Under the pieces are notes generated by a model. That model saw nothing but the letters and a program-made list of their open reading frames with translations. It made no database searches and was not told where the DNA came from. 5,140 nucleotides of DNA, taken from DASPXK01 sp035637315 (GTDB lineage Bacteria; Chloroflexota; UBA6077; JACCZL01). Both the position numbers and the translations under genes were made by a program. The first letter of the stretch is position 1, and every line of letters starts with the position of its first letter. The stretch lies in assembly GCA_035637315.1 (NCBI GenBank), contig DASPXK010000120.1, positions 1-5,140 on the forward strand, written 5' to 3'. This document shows, piece after piece, positions 1 through 5,140 of this stretch.

Positions 1-2348
1 ACCGTCAGCTCGTCCTCGGCTGCCAGACCCGGGTCCCACTTCGGCCAGGCCTGAGCATGTATCGAATAGGGCAGCCCGAGCTCGACCGTCCACAGCTCCT
101 CGGCGATGTGCGGCGCGCTGGGCGCCAGCATCAGCAGCAGCGCGCGGACCGCCTCGGACCAGGCCTCGCCCGAGACCGACACCTGCAGGTCCTGCATCAG
201 GTTACTCAAGCTCATCAGCTTGGCCAGCATGGTGTTGAAGCGGAATTTGTCCATGTCGTCGGTCACGTCACGGATGGTCTGGTGCAGCGCCCGCCGCAGG
301 CGCGCATCGGCTTCATTGAATGCCATCGTCCCACCGGCCGATGCTTGGCCCTCACCCCCTGCCCCCTCTCCCAAACTTGGGAGAGGGGGTTTGGGGGTGA
401 GGTCGGTTGCCAGGGTCCAGACGCGGTTCAGGAACTTGTGAACCCCGCTGATCCCCTGGGTATTCCAGGGCCCGCCGGCGTCCCACGGGCCGATGAACAT
501 CAGGTAGCAGCGGACCGTGTCGGCTCCCATCTTCTGCACGTACTCGTCCGGATTGACGACGTTGCCGCGACTCTTGCTCATCCGATAGCCGTCGGGGCCC
601 AGGATGATGCCCTGGTTGTATAGACGCGTGAACGGCTCCGAGAAATTGACCAGTCCCAGGTCTCGCAGGACGCGGATGAAGAACCGCGCGTACAGCAGGT
701 GCATCACGGCGTGCTCGACGCCGCCCATATACTGGTCGACGGGCATCCAGTAAGCCGCCTTGTCAGGATCGAAGCCGGGCGGGCGGTCGTACTTCGGGTC
801 GACGTAGCGCAGGAAGTACCAGGACGAGTCCATGAAGGTGTCCATGGTGTCCGTCTCGCGCGTGGCCGGGCCACCACACCTGGGGCACGTGGCGTTGACG
901 AAGCTCGCATGGGTGGCCAGCGGCGACTCGCCCGTCGGCTTGAACTCGGCGTCCTCCGGAAGCACGACCGGCAGGTCTTCCTCCGGCACTGGCACCACCC
1001 CGCAGCTTCGCTCGCAGTAGAGCATCGGGATAGGCGTGCCCCAGTACCGTTGGCGGGAGATCAGCCAATCGCGCAGCCGATAGTTGATCGTCCGCCTGCC
1101 GATCCGGCGCTCGGCGAACCAGTCGGCGATCCTCTCGCTGCCCTCAGGAGAGGGCAGCCCGTCGAACTGGGCGGAGTTGACCATCGTGCCCGGCGCGACG
1201 TACGCCTCCGGCAGCTCAGGGTGCACCCCACTGCTGGGGTCGTGACCCCACGCCTCGCCGGGGCAAACGACCTCGCGGATAGGCAGCCCGAACTTCTGGG
1301 CGAACTCGAAGTCGCGCTCGTCGCTGGCCGGAACGGCCATGATCGCGCCGGTCCCGTACGTCAACAGGACGTAGTCAGCGATCCAGATCGGCACCCGCTC
1401 ACCGTTGGCCGGATTGATCGCGAAAGCCCCGATCGGCACGCCCGTCTTTTCCTTGTCGGTTGCCAGGCGCTCGATCTCGGTCTGGCGGCGCGCCTGCTCC
1501 TGGTACGCGCGGACCGCCTCGCGCTGCTCCGGGGCGGTCAGCTCGTCGACGAGGGGATGCTCCGGGGCCAGCACCACCCAGGTGATGCCGAAGACCGTGT
1601 CCACGCGCCTCGTGTACACGGGGATCTCCAGGTCGGGGCGGCCGTCGACGGAGATGCGGAACTCGACGCCCTCGGATCGGCCGATCCAGTTCCGCTGCAT
1701 CGTCTCGACGCGCTCCGGCCACTCGATCTGAGAGAAGTCGAGCAGCTCGTCCGCGTAGGCAGTGATCTTGAAGAACCACTGCTCCAGGTCACGTCGGACG
1801 ACCGGCGTCTCACAGCGCTCGCAGCGGCCGTCTATCACCTGCTCGTTGGCCAGCACGGTCTGGTCCTTGGGACACCAGTTGACCGGCGCCTTGGCTCGAT
1901 AGGCCAGCCCACGCTCGTAGAATTTCAGGAAGAGCCACTGGTTCCACGTGTAGTACTCTGGCAGGCAGGTGGCGACCTCCTTGGACCAGTCGTAGACGCC
2001 GCCGATCGTGCGGGTCTGCTGCTCCATCCGCTCGATGTTGCGCATGGTCCAGGTGAACGGGTGGACGCCCGAGTCGATGGCGGCGTTCTCGGCGGGCAGG
2101 CCGAAGGCGTCGAAGCCGAAGGGCATCAGGACGTTGAAGCCCTGCATCCGCTTGTAGCGGGCGTGGGCGTCGGCGACGCCGAAGTTGTACCAGTGGCCGA
2201 CGTGGAGGTCGCCCGAGGTGTACGGGTACATGACGAGCGCGTAGTACTTCGGCTTATCAGACCTGGGCGTGCTGACGTACAGGCCGTCGTCCTCCCAGCG
2301 CCGCTGCCAGCGCGGCTCGATCTCCTGCGGCTCGTACTTCCTGGGCAT
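1..2348 (-). CDS. leuS: Leucyl-tRNA synthetase (class I), 3' end off the left edge
   Basis: Cytoplasmic enzyme that charges tRNA-Leu with leucine using ATP. The frame is open from ATG at 2348 to the left edge, giving 782 codons; bacterial LeuRS is about 800-870 residues, so only the extreme C-terminal domain is missing. Visible in order: HIGH-type motif HVGH at residues 49-52 after MYPYTSGDL; first zinc region with C159, C176 and C179; WIGRSEG opening the CP1 editing domain; TRRVDT at 246-251 and GTGAIMAVPASDERD ending near 346 in the editing pocket; YRLRDWLISRQRYWG; second zinc region C445, C449, C488, C491; DSSWYFLRY; RMSKS at 589-593; then the helical anticodon-binding domain (APSAPHIAEELW). 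The stretch just before RMSKS is short, so the leucine-specific insertion of E. coli is essentially absent. GGAG 7 nt upstream supports the start. Residues 649-667 come from a palindromic repeat. The editing pocket and second zinc site show unusual residues. Identity is secure. Confidence 0.97.
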   Translation of the reverse strand, partial: MPRKYEPQEIEPRWQRRWEDDGLYVSTPRSDKPKYYALVMYPYTSGDLHVGHWYNFGVADAHARYKRMQGFNVLMPFGFDAFGLPAENAAIDSGVHPFTWTMRNIERMEQQTRTIGGVYDWSKEVATCLPEYYTWNQWLFLKFYERGLAYRAKAPVNWCPKDQTVLANEQVIDGRCERCETPVVRRDLEQWFFKITAYADELLDFSQIEWPERVETMQRNWIGRSEGVEFRISVDGRPDLEIPVYTRRVDTVFGITWVVLAPEHPLVDELTAPEQREAVRAYQEQARRQTEIERLATDKEKTGVPIGAFAINPANGERVPIWIADYVLLTYGTGAIMAVPASDERDFEFAQKFGLPIREVVCPGEAWGHDPSSGVHPELPEAYVAPGTMVNSAQFDGLPSPEGSERIADWFAERRIGRRTINYRLRDWLISRQRYWGTPIPMLYCERSCGVVPVPEEDLPVVLPEDAEFKPTGESPLATHASFVNATCPRCGGPATRETDTMDTFMDSSWYFLRYVDPKYDRPPGFDPDKAAYWMPVDQYMGGVEHAVMHLLYARFFIRVLRDLGLVNFSEPFTRLYNQGIILGPDGYRMSKSRGNVVNPDEYVQKMGADTVRCYLMFIGPWDAGGPWNTQGISGVHKFLNRVWTLATDLTPKPPLPSLGEGAGGEGQASAGGTMAFNEADARLRRALHQTIRDVTDDMDKFRFNTMLAKLMSLSNLMQDLQVSVSGEAWSEAVRALLLMLAPSAPHIAEELWTVELGLPYSIHAQAWPKWDPGLAAEDELT
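348..404. repeat. 57-bp imperfect palindromic element inside leuS
   Basis: The inner arms 362-374 (CCCCCTCTCCCAA) and 377-389 are perfect 13-bp inverted repeats. The outer arms 351-359 (CTCACCCCC) and 393-401 are perfect 9-bp inverted repeats, separated from the inner ones by a 2/3-nt bulge (TG versus TTT). One more pair (350/402) and, past a mismatch, 348/404 bring the element to 57 bp, exactly 19 leuS codons (residues 649-667). Translated in the leuS frame it reads as a Pro-rich then Gly/Glu-rich linker (LTPKPPLPSLGEG, then AGGEG). It carries one TGA on each strand, neither in the leuS frame. Similar CCCTCACCCC...GGGGTGAGGG palindromes recur as dispersed repeats in many environmental bacterial genomes; that is recalled knowledge. 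Only one copy is present here, so dispersal is inferred. Confidence 0.8.
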
Positions 2349-2355
2349 CGGGCGA

Positions 2356-2359
2356 CTCC
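2356..2359 (-). promoter_or_regulatory. Ribosome binding site of leuS
   Basis: On the minus strand GGAG lies 7 nt upstream of the ATG at 2348. This spacing is canonical, and the first residues (MPRKYEPQEIEPRWQ) match the usual LeuRS N-terminus, so this ATG is the likely start. Confidence 0.7.
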
Positions 2360-2387
2360 AGAAGGCAGCTTCCTGGGCGAGCCCCAA

Positions 2388-2393
2388 ATAATA
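2388..2393 (-). promoter_or_regulatory. Probable -10 box of the leuS promoter
   Basis: Minus-strand TATTAT matches TATAAT at 5 of 6 positions and is one of the few AT-rich hexamers in this GC-rich gap. It predicts a transcript start near 2381 and a leader of about 30 nt carrying the GGAG site. No good TTGACA-like -35 box lies 16-19 nt upstream; that spot is occupied by the 16-bp palindrome at 2408-2423. The leader is far too short for a T-box. Confidence 0.4.
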
Positions 2394-2407
2394 CCGGACC
2401 CGGACCT

Positions 2408-2423
2408 GCCCCCACGTGGGGGC
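2408..2423. repeat. Perfect 16-bp palindrome in the leuS/nuclease divergent promoter region
   Basis: GCCCCCACGTGGGGGC is self-complementary over all 16 bases, with a CACGTG core. It lies 14 nt upstream of the leuS TATTAT box, covering the -35 position, and about 30 nt upstream of the possible -10 box of the rightward gene. A dimeric regulator binding site is one reading; a chance GC-rich symmetry is another. The symmetry is certain, the function is not. Confidence 0.5.
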
Positions 2424-2449
2424 CGAGGATTAGGTCGCGCGCCCCCACT

Positions 2450-2459
2450 GAGGTAGACT
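2450..2459 (+). promoter_or_regulatory. Possible -10 box / weak Shine-Dalgarno before the nuclease gene
   Basis: TAGACT at 2454-2459 fits the TANNNT -10 pattern and would place the transcript start at or next to the GTG at 2466, giving a leaderless mRNA. The overlapping GAGGT at 2450-2454 could instead be a Shine-Dalgarno, but its 11-nt spacing is long. The two readings exclude each other. A -35 box is not clear (TAGGTC at 2431-2436 is a poor match). Confidence 0.3.
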
Positions 2460-2465
2460 AACGCC

Positions 2466-3137
2466 GTGACGGTGCGGCGTGAAGGGACCTACGTTTGGGT
2501 AACCTGGCTCGCCAAGCTGATGGCTGGCGAGACGGACTGCGGCTGGGCGCCGTGGTTCAAGGCCAACCACACCGAGTGGGTCAAGGCGGCGTCGGATTTC
2601 CAGCTCGCGCAGTGGCAGGCCGAGCACACCCAGGGGTTACTGGAGCTGGCCCGCGAGCTGCAGTCGGCCGGCCAGACCATCTACCGCGAGGCGCAGAACG
2701 CCTTCAAATACACCACCCGGCGGGGGCTGGTCGTGGCCGGCAAACCGGACCTGGTGGCCATCGACGGGGCCGACAACGCAACCGTCTATGACGTCAAGAC
2801 CGGCGAGCAGCGCACGAGCCACTTGATCCAGACCATGCTCTACATGACCTGCCTGCCGTTCGCTTCGATTGACCGCTACCGCGGCATCAAGCTGGACGGC
2901 TGCGTGGTGTACACCAGCGGCGAACGTGTGCCGATACCGCGCACTGCGATCGACGCTGAGTTCAAGAAGAACGTGAGCTACTTCGTCGACCTCCTGCACG
3001 CCGAGAGCCCGCCAAAGCGCGTCCCGAGCGAGCCTGAGTGCCGCTATTGCGACATCACCGCCGCCGACTGCCCGGACAGGATCGAGCCCGACCTCGGCAA
3101 ACTCGTGGTCTTTCCGATCAGGAGGTCGAGCCCGTAG
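2466..3137 (+). CDS. PD-(D/E)XK nuclease, RecB/Cas4-like with putative 4Fe-4S cluster
   Basis: Predicted 223-residue single-domain DNA nuclease of the RecB/Cas4 branch (PDDEXK_1-like). Core residues are present in the expected order: E75, the GKPD motif with D95, the YDVKTG strand with D109 and K111 (the D-x-K metal-binding and catalytic pair), and the helix motif QTMLY with Q122 and Y126. Four cysteines are placed as in Cas4/AddB Fe-S nucleases: C25 near the N-terminus and C192-x2-C195-x6-C202 near the C-terminus. The nuclease site therefore looks intact and cluster-stabilised. The GTG at 2466 is chosen because it keeps the N-terminal stretch leading to C25; a GTG at 2472 is equally possible. 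It has its own transcription unit, divergent from leuS and convergent with the hydrolase gene. No cas1, cas2, repeat array or helicase is in the window, so a CRISPR adaptation role has no support here; DNA repair or end processing is more likely. The exact substrate is unknown. Confidence 0.85.
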   Translation: MTVRREGTYVWVTWLAKLMAGETDCGWAPWFKANHTEWVKAASDFQLAQWQAEHTQGLLELARELQSAGQTIYREAQNAFKYTTRRGLVVAGKPDLVAIDGADNATVYDVKTGEQRTSHLIQTMLYMTCLPFASIDRYRGIKLDGCVVYTSGERVPIPRTAIDAEFKKNVSYFVDLLHAESPPKRVPSEPECRYCDITAADCPDRIEPDLGKLVVFPIRRSSP

Positions 3138-3149
3138 ACCTCTGGCCGG

Positions 3150-4010
3150 CTACAGGTCGACCGACATCAGCTCCTCGGCGAAGAGGACCTCGCCGTCGTA
3201 GATCCGTTTGACGTCGCCGATGCCTTTCTCGAGCGGGCCATGGGTCGACAGGCGCGGGCCCATGTGGCTGAGGACCAGCTTTCTGACGTTGGCCTCCTGG
3301 GCCATCCGCGCGGCGCCGGTCGTACCGCACTGGCCTGGCGCCTCACCTTTCTCGACCATCACCTCCTGGTCATCCCAGCACATGCAGATCATGACGTCGG
3401 CGTCGCGGGCCAGGTCGACCACAGTCTGACACGGCTGGGTGTCGCCGGTGAAGACGATGCTGCCGTCCGAGCTATCGAGACGGTAGGCCAGCGAGTCGAG
3501 CCAGGGCTGGACGTGCTCGGCTGGCGCGCTGGTCACTCGCCAGTCTCGACCACTATAGACGGGCCCCGGCCCGACATCCTTGACCGCGACGATGGGTGGC
3601 TTGCGAGGCAGGACGCCGCCCCGGTTGACGTGCACGCGCTGGCTGACCGGGGCGTTGACGCGAGCCTTCCAATCGTGGCTGAACGCGCCGTTGTCGCCCA
3701 GTATGCGGTCGGTGATCGTCTCGGTCAGACTGGGCCCAAAGACCTGAAGCTGCTGCTCCTTGCCGACACTCTGGTCCCATCGGCAGAGCAGGAAGCACGG
3801 GTAGTCGACATCGTGGTCGAAGTGGTGGTGGGTGAAGAAGAGGTAGTCGATCTGGGTGGGGAACAATCCGGCCTTGACGAGCTTGTGGGTGGCCGCGGGC
3901 CCGCAATCAAACATCAGGTAGTCGCCGCCGACGTGGGCGACGTACGAGGAGCCGAAGCGGGCCGGGGTGGGCGTGGGCGTGCCCGCGCCCAGGATGTAGA
4001 GCGTTGCCAT
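3150..4010 (-). CDS. Metallo-beta-lactamase-fold hydrolase, RNase Z/arylsulfatase-like but lacking the tRNA-binding arm
   Basis: Cytoplasmic 286-residue MBL-fold protein with no signal peptide. After the opening strand LYILGAGTPTPTPARFG, the signature THHHFDH gives H61, H63, D65 and H66. Further metal ligands are H166 (AEHVQP), D190 (FTGDT) and H249 (LSHMGP), so both metal sites look complete. The order resembles RNase Z, but only 23 residues separate H166 from D190, where true RNase Z carries its long tRNA-binding exosite. The RNase Z catalytic HST position reads CGT near residue 228. A phosphodiesterase, sulfatase-like or lactonase-type hydrolase is therefore more likely than tRNA 3' processing; the substrate cannot be assigned. 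The ATG at 4010 is preferred over an in-frame ATG at 4103, because GGAGAGAGG lies 8 nt upstream and the extra 31 residues precede the natural first strand and look non-conserved. It converges on the nuclease gene with 12 nt between stops. I see no convincing promoter at 4011-4188. Confidence 0.88.
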   Translation of the reverse strand: MATLYILGAGTPTPTPARFGSSYVAHVGGDYLMFDCGPAATHKLVKAGLFPTQIDYLFFTHHHFDHDVDYPCFLLCRWDQSVGKEQQLQVFGPSLTETITDRILGDNGAFSHDWKARVNAPVSQRVHVNRGGVLPRKPPIVAVKDVGPGPVYSGRDWRVTSAPAEHVQPWLDSLAYRLDSSDGSIVFTGDTQPCQTVVDLARDADVMICMCWDDQEVMVEKGEAPGQCGTTGAARMAQEANVRKLVLSHMGPRLSTHGPLEKGIGDVKRIYDGEVLFAEELMSVDL

Positions 4011-4018
4011 CGCTTGCG

Positions 4019-4027
4019 CCTCTCTCC
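4019..4027 (-). promoter_or_regulatory. Ribosome binding site deciding the start of the MBL-fold gene
   Basis: Minus-strand GGAGAGAGG sits 8 nt upstream of the ATG at 4010. It favours that start over the upstream in-frame ATG at 4103, which would place this purine run inside the coding sequence (it would encode part of SRRREAQ). Confidence 0.7.
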
Positions 4028-4188
4028 GCCGAGATGGATACGTTTGCCAGGATATCGCAGGTGTCACGCCAGACAGCCAGAGAGACAGCGTGGTCTTTGA
4101 CAAGCATCATGTCAGCTGCTGGGCGACGGCGATCGCGGAAGTCTAAGCGCAGCGGCCGCTAACGGCGGACAAGGAAGCGCCGACCGGG

Positions 4189-5140
4189 TCAGCGGCCTGG
4201 CGGATTGGGTAGCCCGGGCGGCCTTCCCTTGGTGTCCTTGAAGGGCTGCTCGATCGGGTCGGGTAGTGTGACCCTTTCGAGACGGGGGCCCGCGACGTCC
4301 CTGCGCTTGGCGGCCACACGCCAGCTGAATGGCAGGCTGCTGGTCCCTCCCTGCTGCTCGCGCACCTGAAAGCCGGCCGGGGTCTTGTTGGTCACGTACA
4401 GGCCCTTCGAATCGGCCTCGGCGGTCAGGAAAACAAGGTAGCTGTCGTTGTGCACGACGGCCGCGAATTCCGGGTCGAGTCTGACGTCGGCCTTGCCGTT
4501 GACCAGGCTCGCCGAGCCAAAGTCCTCAAAATAGCTCTCGGCGCTCTCGAGGCAGTACAGGCGGCGATGGCCGCCGGCCGGATGGGGCACCAACGCGGAC
4601 TTGATGCCCGTGGCGCTGAAGCTGCCGGCCACGATGACGGGCCCCGCGAAGCCGCCCGCGTAGCCGCCTGCGACCGCCGTCCCACCGTAAATACCGTACC
4701 CGCCTGGCGCGCTGGCGAAGCCCACGCAGCCGGCCGCGCCGCTGCCGCTCTGCCCGGCGATGCCGTTGCTGTTGGAAGAGTACCCGTACACGCCGTAGCC
4801 GCTGGTGGAGTTCCCGTACAGGCCGGGGCTTGCTGGAGACGTTCCGTAGACACCGACGCCGCTGGTGGCCTGTCCAAATACGGCCGGGCTAGCACCAGAC
4901 GCTCCCACGACGCCCGAGTTGCTCGTCGAGGTACCCAGGATGGCGTGGCCGCTTCCGTTGTTGGACACGTAGAGGCTCTGGCCCGACGCGCCGGACGTGA
5001 GCCCTGTCGTCACCGTCGGGGTATTGTCAGTCTGCCCGAGAAGGAACGCCTGACCATTCGTGTTCGCCTCGGCTGTTTCCGGACGTGCTAACTTGGCGGC
5101 AGCCGCCGCGACGAGCGCCGCCACTCCCGCGATCAGCCCT
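4189..5140 (-). CDS. Exported glycine-rich repeat protein with conserved C-terminal domain, 5' end off the right edge
   Basis: Open from the right edge to TGA at 4189-4191. Residues are numbered here from the GTG at 5124, which is probably an internal Val codon: upstream in-frame codons (GLIAG) extend the hydrophobic run (VAALVAAAAA) of a signal peptide whose basic N-terminus lies outside the window. A likely signal peptidase site follows AEA at 18-20. Residues 61-130 are seven 10-residue repeats beginning [GA]-x-x-G (GVYGTSPASP, GLYGNSTSGY, GVYGYSSNSN), followed by a looser Gly-rich stretch to about 165. Residues 187-285 form a compact beta-rich C-terminal domain (LYCLESAESYFEDFG, SYLVFLTAEADSKGLYV, REQQGG, SWRVAAKRRD), then a Pro-rich tail. 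This repeats-plus-domain layout recurs in secreted proteins of environmental bacteria, from memory, and may form fibres or surface adhesins; the function is not established. The gene is followed by a 178-bp gap before the MBL-fold gene on the same strand. Confidence 0.75.
   Translation of the reverse strand, partial: GLIAGVAALVAAAAAKLARPETAEANTNGQAFLLGQTDNTPTVTTGLTSGASGQSLYVSNNGSGHAILGTSTSNSGVVGASGASPAVFGQATSGVGVYGTSPASPGLYGNSTSGYGVYGYSSNSNGIAGQSGSGAAGCVGFASAPGGYGIYGGTAVAGGYAGGFAGPVIVAGSFSATGIKSALVPHPAGGHRRLYCLESAESYFEDFGSASLVNGKADVRLDPEFAAVVHNDSYLVFLTAEADSKGLYVTNKTPAGFQVREQQGGTSSLPFSWRVAAKRRDVAGPRLERVTLPDPIEQPFKDTKGRPPGLPNPPGR
4735..4944 (-). repeat. Seven 30-bp tandem coding repeats with a 60-bp higher-order period
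   Basis: These encode residues 61-130 of the exported protein, numbered from the GTG at 5124. Each 30-bp unit gives a GxxG-containing decapeptide. Alternate units resemble each other more than adjacent ones: ASPAVFGQATSGVGVYG (residues 78-94) and ASPGLYGNSTSGYGVYG (98-114) are the same pattern exactly 20 residues apart. This points to duplication of a two-unit block. The outer units have drifted (GVVG, GIAG). Confidence 0.8.

Noticed and set aside
379..397. G-quadruplex in the right arm of the palindromic element
   Set aside because: Only three runs of three or more G are present close together; the fourth is GG, so a stable quadruplex is not well supported.
57..623. 188-codon plus-strand open frame spanning the palindromic element
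   Set aside because: Antisense to leuS; no motif, and the palindrome merely happens to be open on this strand too.
1235..1250. Inverted repeat TGGGGTC-GT-GACCCCA inside leuS
   Set aside because: It is short, codes for ordinary LeuRS residues (WGHDP), lacks the features of the 348-404 element, and is plausible by chance at this GC content.
699..2456. 585-codon plus-strand open frame
   Set aside because: It lies antisense to leuS; the minus strand carries unmistakable LeuRS motifs throughout. High GC leaves long antisense frames open, and the translation is rich in Arg, Val, Asp and Gly with no domain.
2349..2465. T-box riboswitch upstream of leuS
   Set aside because: The whole gap is 117 bp, the inferred leader is about 30 nt, and no T-box consensus or terminator hairpin is visible.
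3138..3149. Bidirectional terminator between the convergent stops
   Set aside because: Only 12 nt with a short GCCGGC symmetry and no T-run on either strand; no intrinsic terminator can be supported.
3240..4100. 286-codon plus-strand open frame
   Set aside because: It is antisense to the MBL-fold gene, whose metal ligands are all on the minus strand.
4011..4103. 31-residue N-terminal extension of the MBL-fold protein
   Set aside because: The start at 4010 has a good Shine-Dalgarno and matches the natural beginning of the fold; the extension has no family-like sequence.
4081..4180. Promoter for the MBL-fold gene (minus-strand TTGTCA, GTGACA) and a hairpin around AGCGGCCGCT
   Set aside because: Neither -35-like hexamer has a credible -10 box 16-19 nt away, and the short GC palindrome at 4151-4160 lacks a T-tract.
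4450..5091. 213-codon plus-strand open frame
   Set aside because: Antisense shadow of the Gly-rich repeat protein; it is low-complexity Ala/Arg/Gly/Val.
5122..5124. GTG at 5124 as the start of the repeat protein
   Set aside because: The frame stays open to the window edge and the upstream codons continue a signal-peptide hydrophobic core, so the real start is outside.

Overview
This is a GC-rich bacterial chromosomal window. The most likely source is a member of the Chloroflexota or a similar high-GC environmental lineage. That placement is an inference from three things: the style of the leucyl-tRNA synthetase, a glycine-rich repeat protein of a kind common in such genomes, and a CCCTCACCCCC-type palindromic element of the sort scattered through those genomes. 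I cannot search a database, so the phylum is tentative. No rRNA, tRNA, CRISPR array, transposase or phage gene is visible.

Layout, left to right. Positions 1-2348 (minus strand) hold most of leuS, whose 3' end lies beyond the left edge. Inside it, at 348-404, is a 57-bp imperfect palindrome that is translated in frame as a low-complexity Gly/Pro/Glu linker. Positions 2349-2465 are a 117-bp divergent intergenic region. It carries the leuS ribosome binding site and probable -10 box, a perfect 16-bp palindrome, and a possible promoter for the rightward gene. Positions 2466-3137 (plus strand) encode a small PD-(D/E)XK nuclease of the RecB/Cas4 type with four cysteines placed like a 4Fe-4S site. 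Positions 3150-4010 (minus strand) encode a metallo-beta-lactamase-fold hydrolase with a complete two-metal ligand set but without the RNase Z tRNA-binding arm. It converges on the nuclease gene with only 12 nt between the stops. Positions 4011-4188 are a 178-bp gap with no convincing promoter or terminator apart from the Shine-Dalgarno of the hydrolase gene. Positions 4189-5140 (minus strand) encode an exported protein with 10-residue Gly-rich tandem repeats and a compact C-terminal domain; its 5' end lies beyond the right edge.

The four genes do not form an obvious pathway. leuS is a housekeeping gene, the nuclease and the hydrolase are single-gene units, and the repeat protein is probably extracellular. 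No multi-gene undescribed system is apparent. The most noteworthy signal is the in-frame palindromic element in an essential aminoacyl-tRNA synthetase. After it come the unusual residues in the LeuRS editing domain, the stand-alone Fe-S nuclease, and the repeat protein with its nested 30/60-bp periodicity.
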